From NCBI GenBank assembly GCA_024762975.1, contig JANTGJ010000015.1, positions 1 through 44,200 on the forward strand: a DNA stretch of 44,200 bases, given 5' to 3'. Under the pieces are notes generated by a model. The model saw only the letters and a program-made list of their open reading frames with translations, made no database searches and had not been told where the DNA came from. This stretch comes from Candidatus Krumholzibacteriia bacterium (GTDB lineage: Bacteria > Krumholzibacteriota > Krumholzibacteriia > LZORAL124-64-63). A program made the translations under genes and the position numbers. Positions 1 to 8,477 of this stretch are shown one piece after another (position 1 is the first letter of the stretch; each line of letters opens with the position of its first letter).

Positions 1-1800
1 GATGGCATTGTCCAGAATCCGCCCCAGAGCCACCTGGAGCACCTCGACATCGCACAGCAGTTCCCAATCGCCTTCTTCGTCCAACTCGAACTCCAACTCC
101 AGCCCCCGCTGCTCGATTCGTTCGCGCAACGGTGTCAGGCACGCGGACAGGAGCTCGCCCGCCGGCACGGCCTGCAGCTTCAGTTCGCGGTCGGTGTTCT
201 GGATCGAGATCATCTGGATCGCGTCGTTCATGAAGTCGCGCAATCGGCCCGCACTGTGGTCCATGATCTCGGTGATCTCGCCCAGATTCATGGACTCCAG
301 AGCTTCCCGCAATGACTCCTCGCATCGCCCGATCGTGGATTTCAGGTAGTCGATGCCGCCCATGATCGAGGTCAACGGCGTACGCACCTCATGCGAAATC
401 AACACGAGAAAATCATCCTTGGCCTTGTCCAGGGCGCGCAAATCGTGCAGCGCGGTGGCCAGTCGCCCGGTTTTCTCTCCCAGCTGGCGATTGGTCTCGT
501 CCAGGCTGCCGGCCATGGTGTTGAAGTAGGCAACGAGCTGCTCGACCTCATTGGACCGACCCGGCTGCATCCGGATCGAGTAGTCGCCTTCAGCCAGGCG
601 TTCCATATTGTGGGACACCGAGTTCAGTCGAAGGGAGAAGGGTTTCATCACCTGGGCGATGCCGATGAATGACCCGAGCAGGGCGACCAGTGCCACCGCC
701 AGGATCGCCACGATGTAGCGCACCGCAACCGCCTTGACACCGCTGGCCGGACGCGCGATCAGCAGGGACATCGGCAATTTCCCGGGCCGCGAAGCGGTGA
801 CCATCCATGGGGTCTGGCGCCAGCCGATCAACTGGGAATCGGTACCGGTCCAGGGGGCCTCGATCCATTGGTTCAGGTCCGCGCCGGAGAGTTCATCGAA
901 TATCCCGACCTGATTCAACTCGGGTTGATCGCACAGATGGATACCCGCATAGGGCATTCCCGTCCGCGAGCCCAGAACCAGACCGTCCTGGCCGAGTGCG
1001 CACCACCAATCCTGCAACGGCAGTTCCTGAACCAGCGCATTCAGATCGAGAAAGAAAACGCCGTGCGTACTGGCTTCGCTCCAGGCCGGTGCGCGATCCG
1101 ATTCGGCACCCGGCATCGGATCGCTTCGACCGCCCTGGCGGCGATTGCGGACCAGCACCGGCAACAACGCATGCCGCGAAGAGCGACCGGCGCGCGAGGC
1201 CCCGACTTCGGAAACCTGGACCAGGACCGGTGGCAGCAGGTAGGTCGTATGAAAGAGATCACCGTCGATCCGCAACAGTTCTTCCGGACGGTGTGTTCGG
1301 CACCAGGATGCCAGATCCAGATTCGGAAGCAACAGATCCCGGTGTCCTTCCAGCCAAGCGTCCAGAATCCGGTGGTTCGCCACGTTGTTCAGCGAATCAC
1401 GGAACGCACGGCGTACCTGGGGTGAGGTGGACGTCCCCTGCGCCGACACCAGCGCCGCCGCCCCGACGAGCGGAAATTCCGTCACATGTTCAAGCCAGCT
1501 CTGGCGCGCTATTTCGAGCTGTTCCGGTGCCCAACCCGGCCCGCCTCCGATCCGGCTCCAGCTCTTTTCCTTCCACGACTCGATGGTCATGGCTTCCAGG
1601 CTCGCGCGGTGACGCAGGCTACTCTCGAAAACATCCATCTCGTTTTGATGATGCAGTGCCGACTGTTCGTTCAGGTTGCCCAGGAAAACGGCGAGCGAGA
1701 AGGCACCCACCGCCAGGACGGTCACGAACACGACGGGAATCACGCGCAGAAAGACCCGCGTGTGGGTGAAGTAGTTCAACCGTTTCCAGAAGGTGCGCAT
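1..1800 (-). CDS. sensor histidine kinase, 3' end cut by window edge
   Basis: 600 codons are visible from an ATG at 1800, preceded by AAGGGAG, and the gene runs off the left edge. A membrane segment lies near residues 14-36, followed by a large extracytoplasmic region of about 315 residues with no domain I recognise. A second membrane segment lies near 356-380, then a HAMP-like linker to about 432. The phospho-acceptor H-box reads LVLISHEVRTPLTSIMG with His470, and the visible part ends in the N-box (RILDNAI) of the ATPase domain. This is the standard layout of a membrane histidine kinase that autophosphorylates in response to an external signal. The G boxes, and any receiver domain, lie outside the window. 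No response regulator is seen here, and the link to the neighbouring polysaccharide genes is unproven. Confidence 0.9.
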   Translation of the reverse strand, partial: MRTFWKRLNYFTHTRVFLRVIPVVFVTVLAVGAFSLAVFLGNLNEQSALHHQNEMDVFESSLRHRASLEAMTIESWKEKSWSRIGGGPGWAPEQLEIARQSWLEHVTEFPLVGAAALVSAQGTSTSPQVRRAFRDSLNNVANHRILDAWLEGHRDLLLPNLDLASWCRTHRPEELLRIDGDLFHTTYLLPPVLVQVSEVGASRAGRSSRHALLPVLVRNRRQGGRSDPMPGAESDRAPAWSEASTHGVFFLDLNALVQELPLQDWWCALGQDGLVLGSRTGMPYAGIHLCDQPELNQVGIFDELSGADLNQWIEAPWTGTDSQLIGWRQTPWMVTASRPGKLPMSLLIARPASGVKAVAVRYIVAILAVALVALLGSFIGIAQVMKPFSLRLNSVSHNMERLAEGDYSIRMQPGRSNEVEQLVAYFNTMAGSLDETNRQLGEKTGRLATALHDLRALDKAKDDFLVLISHEVRTPLTSIMGGIDYLKSTIGRCEESLREALESMNLGEITEIMDHSAGRLRDFMNDAIQMISIQNTDRELKLQAVPAGELLSACLTPLRERIEQRGLELEFELDEEGDWELLCDVEVLQVALGRILDNAI

Positions 1801-1982
1801 CGACTCCCTTGCCGCAGCGGATCGATTCCGTTGCCGGTTTCCCGGATGGCCCGTGGCTGCCCGCCCTCTTCGCGGGACGGCAACGTTGAATTCCCACTGG
1901 AACTATCGGCAGGAATGGCCGAAGGTTGACTGTGGAAGCATCGGAACGATTCGCCGCGGACGCGGCACAACGACGGAACGCC

Positions 1983-3257
1983 ATGGCCAAGCGCAAGATC
2001 CTACTGATCAACAAGTTCTACCACGACCGGGGCCGCGCCGGCGGGGTGGGGCGCTATCTCGTCCAGGAAGAAGAGGATCTGGCGGCGCGCGGCTGGGAGG
2101 TCATTCCGTTCGCGATCGCGGACGAGGAAGCCCGGCCCAGCCCCTGGTCGAAATATTTCGTCCGTGCCCGGGACTACAGTACGCCGCGCCTGGGGAGCGG
2201 CGCCCTCGGTGACGCGCTGTCATTGGTCTGGAATCGCGAGGCTGCCGACAAGCTGGATCGTCTGATCCGCGACTGCCGGCCCGACGTGGCGCATCTGCAC
2301 AACATCTATCATCACCTCAGCCCCTCGATCCTGCCTGTGCTGCAGCGTCACGGAATTCCGGCCGCGATGACCCTGCACGACCTGCGATTGCTCTGTCCGG
2401 CGATCCACATGATGCGCGACGGGAAGATCTGTGAACGATGTCGCGGCGGTCAACTGCATCAGGCGGTATTGGGAAAGTGCGTGAAGGACTCGCGCCCCGC
2501 TTCGTTCCTGGCTGCTGCCGAGACCTTTTACCAACGAATGCTCGGAATTTATCCTGCCACGATCCAACGCTTTCTCTGTCCCAGCGATTTCTACCGTCGC
2601 AAATACGCCGAATGGGGCTATCCCGCCCAGCGGTTACAGCACCTGCCGAATTTCGTCGATCTGGATTTCTGGCGCCCGGAATCGATCCCCGCCGCGGAGC
2701 AGGACTCCTACTTGTATTTCGGACGTATCTCGAAGGAGAAGGGGCTGCGCACCCTGCTGGATGCGCAAAAACTGTGGGAAGAGGGCTACGAGGCGGGAAC
2801 GATCCGGCAGCGGCCCTTGAAGCTGCTCGTTGCCGGCAGCGGTCCCTGCGAAGGCAATCTGCAGGTACACGCCCAGGCCCTGCGCCTGAAGACCTTCGAG
2901 TTCCTCGGTGCGCTGGACATCGAGGGACTGCGGCAGGCGCTGGCGCGCGCCGTATTCACCGTACTGCCTTCGCAGTGGTACGAAAACGGTCCGATGGCGG
3001 CGCTGGAATCTCTGGCCGCCGGAATCCCGTTGGTCGGTACCGCGGTTGGCGGCATCCCCGAAATGATCGTGGACGGCCAGACCGGCGTGGTCGTGCCTGA
3101 TCTGACTCCCGAAGCACTGCTGGCAGGCTTGCTGCGAGCGCAGGATCTACCCGACGCGTCGCGGTCCTCCGCTCGCCGATGGGCCGAGCAGCACGCCGAC
3201 CGCGCAGCGCACATGGACCAACTGGCCGCCATCCTGGAACGTACGGCTCGTACCTAG
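1983..3257 (+). CDS. GT4-family glycosyltransferase
   Basis: This 424-residue protein looks like a cytoplasmic GT-B retaining glycosyltransferase. The N-terminus reads KILLINKFYHDRG followed by GGVGRYL at residues 20-26, the usual first beta strand and glycine loop of the acceptor domain. The donor-domain start is YFGRISKEKG, followed by LVAGSGP. The nucleotide-sugar binding acidic pair lies in ENGPMAALESLAAGIP near the C-terminus. I chose ATG 1983 because it starts directly at the domain; an in-frame TTG at 1926 would add 19 residues unlike the family. It is divergent from the histidine kinase and ends 5 bp from the convergent methyltransferase. The sugar donor and acceptor cannot be read from sequence. 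Confidence 0.85.
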   Translation: MAKRKILLINKFYHDRGRAGGVGRYLVQEEEDLAARGWEVIPFAIADEEARPSPWSKYFVRARDYSTPRLGSGALGDALSLVWNREAADKLDRLIRDCRPDVAHLHNIYHHLSPSILPVLQRHGIPAAMTLHDLRLLCPAIHMMRDGKICERCRGGQLHQAVLGKCVKDSRPASFLAAAETFYQRMLGIYPATIQRFLCPSDFYRRKYAEWGYPAQRLQHLPNFVDLDFWRPESIPAAEQDSYLYFGRISKEKGLRTLLDAQKLWEEGYEAGTIRQRPLKLLVAGSGPCEGNLQVHAQALRLKTFEFLGALDIEGLRQALARAVFTVLPSQWYENGPMAALESLAAGIPLVGTAVGGIPEMIVDGQTGVVVPDLTPEALLAGLLRAQDLPDASRSSARRWAEQHADRAAHMDQLAAILERTART

Positions 3258-3262
3258 CCTTG

Positions 3263-3919
3263 TCAGGACCTCTTCCGGATCACCAGTTGATAGTTCGAAC
3301 GCTCCGGGTGCCATCGGCCCAACGAAAGGATCCGGAGCAATCCCATCGCTCCTCGATAGAGCAGGTGGAAGGGTTCGGCCAGCTTCTCCTCGCCATACTC
3401 CTCGTGAACGACCTCGTGCTCGGCCAATCGCTTTTTCAGGGCGCCCGGTGCGATACAGAACTTCAACGTCGTCGGGAAGATCGAGTACTCGACGCGATAG
3501 ATCAGTTTGTAGGCCAGATGATGGAACCAGAAGGGAGTGAACTTGGTCACCAGACCCTTGACCGACAGGGCATTGGGAACTGCCAGCACCAGCAGGCCGC
3601 CAGGCCGGGTCCAGGCCAGCATGTTGTCCAGCGCGGCCTCGGGATCGTCCACGTGCTCGAGTACGAAAATCGAAACGACGACATCGAATTGGCGGTCCAG
3701 TTCAAAGGTCTGCACGTCACCCAGGAAGGTCTCGTCGGCGTATTGGTTGCGCTCCAGTTGATCCGCCGAAATATCCAGCCCGGCGATCTTCATCGTCTCG
3801 GGGTAGGCGAAGTGCTTGAAGCGGCCGCAGCCCGCTTCCAGAACCCTCGTGCCGGGACCGTGCTCGGCTTCCTGCGCGGTGATCAGAGCTTCCACACCGG
3901 AGGTGGTCAGAACACTCAC
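3263..3919 (-). CDS. class I SAM-dependent methyltransferase
   Basis: This 218-residue protein has a Rossmann-fold methyltransferase core. Motif I is VLEAGCGR (residues 26-33), the acidic ribose-binding residue is D49 in GLDIS, and motif IV is FDVVVSIFVLEHV near residue 78, followed by the RPGGLLVLAVPN strand. This matches the Methyltransf_11/UbiE-like group. I chose the GTG at 3919 because GGGGAGGT lies at ideal spacing upstream and it clears the protease stop at 3978; an ATG at 4030 would overlap that gene. It follows the secreted protease on the same strand by 58 nt and is probably cotranscribed with it. The substrate is unknown; a sugar, lipid or small molecule are all possible. Confidence 0.85.
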   Translation of the reverse strand: MSVLTTSGVEALITAQEAEHGPGTRVLEAGCGRFKHFAYPETMKIAGLDISADQLERNQYADETFLGDVQTFELDRQFDVVVSIFVLEHVDDPEAALDNMLAWTRPGGLLVLAVPNALSVKGLVTKFTPFWFHHLAYKLIYRVEYSIFPTTLKFCIAPGALKKRLAEHEVVHEEYGEEKLAEPFHLLYRGAMGLLRILSLGRWHPERSNYQLVIRKRS

Positions 3920-3977
3920 GGCCGGACCTCCCCGAGGGAAGGTCCGGTAGCGGGGCGATTCCGGATCGCAGCGGGTG

Positions 3978-6900
3978 TCACGATTCGACCCGCACCGGCA
4001 CCTCGAGCACGCGGCGTCCCGTCTGGTCACCCGGGCGACGGTCGTCGGTATGCGAGTCCTCGAAACGAATCGTGCCGAAAGTGGCCATGCCGTCGGGCGC
4101 CGCGGGCCAGTCGCCGTCGAACTTCACCTTCAGGTCCGTCGGTACGCCGCAGTACAGGCGCAGGTCACCACCACCGGCACGTTGGATCGAACCGCGCAGC
4201 GGTGTTGCCAGATGGAACTTCTGCTCCAGGTCAAAGCCCCAGCTCTCCTGATCCTCGGCGATTGCGAAAGCACCGACCACTTGCAGCGTATACGTAGCAC
4301 TGGCCACGCCCGCAGGCAGACGAACGCCCGTATCGGCTTCCAGCCCCTCAAAGGAGCCATTGCGTACGGACTTGCCCGAGCTGTCCAGGATGTTCACCGC
4401 GCAGTCGGTGAAGTAGTTGCCGGTCTTCTTGTCCATCAACAGGTGGAACGAAGCGCGCGGCGTGGCCGCATCGAGTTGGAAGGACATCGTCCACTCGTCC
4501 GTCTCGCTCACCTCGATGGCTTCGCTCTTGGTGAAGCCCTCCAGCGCCGCAGAAGCTTTCCCGCGGAAAACTCCGGGGAAGGCGCGGGTGACGGTTAGCG
4601 CGGCAGAGGCGCTCTTGCCGGGTTCGGGCCTCTTCAGGCTGGTCAGCTCGACCGGATCCACGTCGTAGCCGTCGAACGAGATCGTCAAACGGTAGTCCGT
4701 CAGATCCCGGGCCGTGATCCGGCCCTGGATATCGATTTCCCAGATTCCAGGGTACAGTTCGTCCCCCAGGACCACGGCATCGCGAATCGGATGATCGTCG
4801 GGTGTAGCATAACCGGTGAAGCCCCCGCGATGATGCCCCTCGGGATTGTTGATCCCGATCAGGGCGGCAGCGCCGGACTTCGAGCCCACATCCTGGCTGA
4901 CTTCCAGACGCACGCGCATCGCCGAAGCACCGGCCGGAACGTTCACATAGTAGCGATCGACACAACTCTGGGCCAAATCCTTGCCCTCGTAGACCTTCAT
5001 GAAGCCGCTCTCGGCTCCGACCGGATCGCCGACCACGACGGTGTTCCAGAGCGAAAATTCGCGCGCGGCCAAACCACTCAGGTCACCTCCGTCGAGGCTG
5101 GCGATGACGCGGGCCTCATGCGAACCGGGCCGCTGCAGCTTCCTGCCGTCATACTCGCAGACCACGCTCATGGCCATATCGCCGCGAAGGTAGCGGTCGC
5201 CGGACACGACCTTCAACCAGGGTGCTTCGCTCTTGAAGGAAAAGCTGCGGAAGTAGGCATCCTTCCGGTCCGGTCCCAGGTCGGGATGAAAGACGGGCCG
5301 CACGCGGAAGGTCACGCGCTCCGGAGCCACCGGCGCCCCGCCCGGCGTACGCCAGTAGGCCGCATCCGAAATGCCGTCTTCCTGCAAAGGACAGGTGGTC
5401 TCGATGTCGTACCACAGAATGTCATGCGCCGATTCGCTCCGGGCCAGCTTCTGCAACACCTTCCAGGCAGCCCCGGTATTGACCAGACCGCCCCCCTGAT
5501 CCAGCAGACTCAGCCCGGGAATGGGCGAGCCGCCCGCAATCAGGGCCCGCTTCACCATGCCCCAATGGATCTCCAGTCCTTCGGCCTGTGCGGCACCGAC
5601 CAGGCAGGCAACCGCACCCGCGGTTTGCGGCGAGGCCATGCTGGTACCGTTGAAACGAGCCATGCCGTCGACATAGCCGGGCACGGTGCTGAGGGCCGAT
5701 CCGGGCGCGACGACGTCCGGCTTGGCGGTCTCGCCACCGCGACTGGAGAAATTGAACAGCGTGTTGCGATCCATACGGGCGTTGTACAGGTCGGCGCCCG
5801 AAGCAACGGACAACGAAGCTCCGACACTGATCACGCTCCAGGCCGTGGCCGGTAACCCGACCGTGGACAGGCCGGGACCGGAGTTTCCGGCGCTGGTGCA
5901 AATGTACAATCCCGGCGTCTCACGCAATTTGTCGTTCAGCCACTGACCCATCTGGTCGTCGCCCTCTTCGACCGAATCGATGCCGAAGCTCATGTTGATG
6001 ACGACGGGGATGCCCCACTTCTCTTCGAAATCCGCGGCCCACTCGAAACATTTGCGCATGCTCGAGGTGCGGGTCGCGCCGCCGGCCAGGCGATTGTCAC
6101 CCAGCTTCAGCGAAACCAGCCAGGCGCCGGGCGCCCCGCCGTCCAGGCCCTCCTGTCCACTGACATTGTGGCCGGTCGCAATGCCCGCACAGTGGGAGCC
6201 ATGCGAGCCATCGTCGAAGTGGAACTCGACGGTCGGGGCCTCCGCATGGCCCAGGAAATCCTCGTTGGAGCGTACATTCAGTTCCCAGGCCATCAGCGCG
6301 CGCGAGTCCGGCGCGTTGTCGCTGGCCAAGGCAAAAGCGTCGTAGTTGATGTGGTAGTCTCGCAGCAGATTCTCGTCCGCGAGGTCGCCATTACCGTCGG
6401 TATCTACCGCTACGACCCAGACGCTGTCCGAAGCGCGCTCCTCGGCGACGGTGGCTGCCGCCGTTTCGTTCAGCCCCATCAGCATTTCATAGCCGCGCCC
6501 CACCCCCAGGGCCGCTTCCACTGCCGCACGATCGGCGGCATAGACCACGAAACCGAATTGGTCGCTGTGGTCTCCATCGTCGTTCAGATCGTATACGCTG
6601 GGGTTGTTGACGAAGTCTTTTTCCCCGATCACACCGATGTAGACCGTCTGATCCGCGGTCGGCGGAACAGGCAGGCCGGCGGCTCCGCGCAGGAGGTAGT
6701 CCTCGGAGGTGCGAAACACGGGCGCGGCTCCGGTGCCGGATTCGTCCCGTTCAGCCGCTTCGGTTTTCCAATCACCCTCGGTACTGAAGTCCCGCACGGC
6801 GATCAACTTGACCTGGCCCGTCGAGGTTTCGCGCAGACCGGGCGCGAAGGCGTCGACGCCCGTATCGAGGATGGCGACGGCCACGCCGCGGCCATCCCAC

Positions 6901-7064
6901 TCCGGATGCGCAGTTCGGAACGCCTGTGCTCCGGTCTCGGAACTGGGCAGGTAGTTCCAGACGCGGTCGGCTTTTTCTTCGGCGACGGCCAAGCCGGCAG
7001 CCAACACGAGTACCAGCAGCGCGGCAGCAAGGGCCATTCGGGACAGGATGTTACGGGACAGCAT
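3978..7064 (-). CDS. secreted S8 serine protease, tripeptidyl-peptidase-II-like
   Basis: This 1028-residue protein starts at ATG 7064, six bases after GGAGGT. It has a signal peptide (about residues 1-28, hydrophobic ALAAALLVLVLAAGLAVA). Subtilisin-fold catalytic residues are visible: D67 in AILDTGVD, H288 in DGSHGSHCAG, oxyanion N394 in SAGNSGPG and S475 in FNGTSMASPQTAG. The insert of about 200 residues between Asp and His, the IGDxRL-like SLKLGDNRLAG segment and the long beta-rich C-terminus resemble tripeptidyl peptidase II rather than ordinary subtilisins. Two Asp-rich loops, DLNDDGDHSD (159-168) and DTDGNGDLAD (221-230), could bind calcium. Eukaryotic TPPII is cytosolic, so export is noteworthy. 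It would act in the periplasm or outside the cell. Candidate promoter at 7132-7160. Confidence 0.88.
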   Translation of the reverse strand: MLSRNILSRMALAAALLVLVLAAGLAVAEEKADRVWNYLPSSETGAQAFRTAHPEWDGRGVAVAILDTGVDAFAPGLRETSTGQVKLIAVRDFSTEGDWKTEAAERDESGTGAAPVFRTSEDYLLRGAAGLPVPPTADQTVYIGVIGEKDFVNNPSVYDLNDDGDHSDQFGFVVYAADRAAVEAALGVGRGYEMLMGLNETAAATVAEERASDSVWVVAVDTDGNGDLADENLLRDYHINYDAFALASDNAPDSRALMAWELNVRSNEDFLGHAEAPTVEFHFDDGSHGSHCAGIATGHNVSGQEGLDGGAPGAWLVSLKLGDNRLAGGATRTSSMRKCFEWAADFEEKWGIPVVINMSFGIDSVEEGDDQMGQWLNDKLRETPGLYICTSAGNSGPGLSTVGLPATAWSVISVGASLSVASGADLYNARMDRNTLFNFSSRGGETAKPDVVAPGSALSTVPGYVDGMARFNGTSMASPQTAGAVACLVGAAQAEGLEIHWGMVKRALIAGGSPIPGLSLLDQGGGLVNTGAAWKVLQKLARSESAHDILWYDIETTCPLQEDGISDAAYWRTPGGAPVAPERVTFRVRPVFHPDLGPDRKDAYFRSFSFKSEAPWLKVVSGDRYLRGDMAMSVVCEYDGRKLQRPGSHEARVIASLDGGDLSGLAAREFSLWNTVVVGDPVGAESGFMKVYEGKDLAQSCVDRYYVNVPAGASAMRVRLEVSQDVGSKSGAAALIGINNPEGHHRGGFTGYATPDDHPIRDAVVLGDELYPGIWEIDIQGRITARDLTDYRLTISFDGYDVDPVELTSLKRPEPGKSASAALTVTRAFPGVFRGKASAALEGFTKSEAIEVSETDEWTMSFQLDAATPRASFHLLMDKKTGNYFTDCAVNILDSSGKSVRNGSFEGLEADTGVRLPAGVASATYTLQVVGAFAIAEDQESWGFDLEQKFHLATPLRGSIQRAGGGDLRLYCGVPTDLKVKFDGDWPAAPDGMATFGTIRFEDSHTDDRRPGDQTGRRVLEVPVRVES

Positions 7065-7077
7065 GAGATACCTCCGG

Positions 7078-7107
7078 CCGGAACCGGGTTTTCCGGATCC
7101 GGGTTTT
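7078..7107. repeat. CCGGAA/TTCCGG palindrome and CCGGGTTTT direct repeat
   Basis: CCGGAA (7078-7083) and TTCCGG (7091-7096) form an inverted repeat with a 7-nt spacer. CCGGGTTTT occurs at 7084-7092 and again at 7099-7107. The block lies in the predicted 5' untranslated region of the protease gene, between promoter and start codon. It could be an operator or an mRNA hairpin. No function can be assigned. Confidence 0.4.
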
Positions 7108-7131
7108 GGAAAATTCGGGGAACCGAACGAT

Positions 7132-7160
7132 ATTATAGGCGGCTCGAGCACCCCGAACAA
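7132..7160 (-). promoter_or_regulatory. candidate sigma-70-type promoter for the protease
   Basis: On the minus strand there is a -35-like TTGTTC at 7155-7160, a 17-bp spacer and a perfect TATAAT at 7132-7137. Transcription would start near 7125, about 60 nt before the protease ATG. The -10 is perfect and the -35 matches three of six positions. Confidence 0.5.
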
Positions 7161-7238
7161 GATTCATTGGACCACCGACTCGACGGCATCGGATTCGCCG
7201 CCCGCCGACGCGGCCCGACTTTGGAAAGGTTGAAAACG

Positions 7239-8423
7239 ATGAAGGATATCGAGAAACGCGGCCTCAACACCAAGATCATCCACGCCGGCCAGCATATCGA
7301 TCCGGCCACGGGAGCCGTTGCGACTCCGATCTACCAGACCTCCACTTTCGCTTTCCGTGATGCCGACCATGGAGCCGCCTGCTTCGGCGGCGAGCCCGGC
7401 TACAAGTACACGCGTCTGGGGAATCCGACGACCGAGGCTCTCGAGAAGAACCTCGCCACGCTCGAAGGCGGCTGCGGCGGTCTGGCCGCGGCGACCGGCA
7501 TGGCGGCCGTGAATATGGTCTACCTCACGCTACTCGGTCAGGGCACGCACGTGGTCGCCACGGAATCGCTCTATGGCCCGAGTCGCATGATCCTGGAAAC
7601 CGAGTACCCGCGCTTCGGCGTCGAAAGCAGTTTTGTCGACTCTTCGGATCCGCAGAACGTGGCTGACGCGATGCGCGACGATACCAAGCTGGTCTATATC
7701 GAGACTCCCGCGAACCCGACCCTGAAAATGACCGATGTGGCGGCCTGCGCGGAAATCGCCCACCAACAAGGGGCGCTGCTCTGCTGCGACAACACCTTCG
7801 CCTCGCCCTACCTGCAAAATCCCTTGGAACTGGGCGCCGATATCGTCCTTCACAGCATGACCAAGTTCATCAACGGGCACACGGATGTCGTGGCCGGCAT
7901 GGTCGTGGCCAAGGACGCCGAGGTTCTCGCGAGATTGCGGAAGGTGCACTACAATTTTGGCGGGACGATGGATCCCCACCAGGCCTGGCTCGTGTTGCGC
8001 GGCATCAAGAGCCTCGCCCTGCGGATGGACCGGGCGCAGGAAAACAGCCTGAAGCTGGCACACTTCCTTGAGAATCACGAGAAAGTTTCCTGGATCCGCT
8101 ATCCGGGTCTCGAGAGCCACCCCCAGTACGAACTGGGCCAACGGCAAATGCGCGGTCCCGGCGCCGTCATGAGCTTTGGTGTCCGGGGCGGCCTCGAGGC
8201 GGGCAAGACCCTGATCAACAACGTCGAGATTCCCGCGCTGGCTGTCAGCCTGGGCGGCATCGAGTCGCTGATCGAGCACCCTGCGAGCATGACCCACGCG
8301 GGCATCCCGCTGGAGGAGCGCCTGCAGGCCGATATCACTGACGACCTGGTCCGTATCGCCGTCGGTTGCGAGACGTACGAAGACCTGGAGAACGACATGG
8401 CACGCGTTCTGGACATGATCTAG
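7239..8423 (+). CDS. PLP-dependent gamma-lyase (methionine/cystathionine gamma-lyase family)
   Basis: This 394-residue protein belongs to the Cys/Met-metabolism PLP family, fold type I, cytoplasmic and usually tetrameric. Visible are YTRLGNPT (phosphate-binding Tyr from the neighbouring subunit, 58-64), D184 in CCDNTFASPYLQ, and the aldimine lysine K209 in HSMTKFINGHTD. The C-terminal HPASMTH motif is also typical. The closest recalled relatives are methionine gamma-lyases, but the specificity cysteine of that group (YGC in the Pseudomonas enzyme) is Pro here (LYGPSR) and the Lys-Asp pair is replaced. Cystathionine gamma-lyase or a sulfhydrylase therefore remains possible. ATG 7239 follows GGAAAGG; the frame is open far upstream, but that part is antisense to the protease. 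Confidence 0.88.
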   Translation: MKDIEKRGLNTKIIHAGQHIDPATGAVATPIYQTSTFAFRDADHGAACFGGEPGYKYTRLGNPTTEALEKNLATLEGGCGGLAAATGMAAVNMVYLTLLGQGTHVVATESLYGPSRMILETEYPRFGVESSFVDSSDPQNVADAMRDDTKLVYIETPANPTLKMTDVAACAEIAHQQGALLCCDNTFASPYLQNPLELGADIVLHSMTKFINGHTDVVAGMVVAKDAEVLARLRKVHYNFGGTMDPHQAWLVLRGIKSLALRMDRAQENSLKLAHFLENHEKVSWIRYPGLESHPQYELGQRQMRGPGAVMSFGVRGGLEAGKTLINNVEIPALAVSLGGIESLIEHPASMTHAGIPLEERLQADITDDLVRIAVGCETYEDLENDMARVLDMI

Positions 8424-8477
8424 CCCATCGCCGGATCGCTGTTCCGTCCTGACGCGCAACCCTGCCCGCGGAGTGAC

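Noticed and set aside
807-1769. Long plus-strand frames opposite the histidine kinase
   Set aside because: They are antisense to a clear kinase with TM, HAMP and H-box, are Arg/Pro-rich and show no domain.
6168-7238. Upstream extension of the gamma-lyase reading frame
   Set aside because: The extension is antisense to the protease and the family start is at 7239 after a ribosome-binding site.
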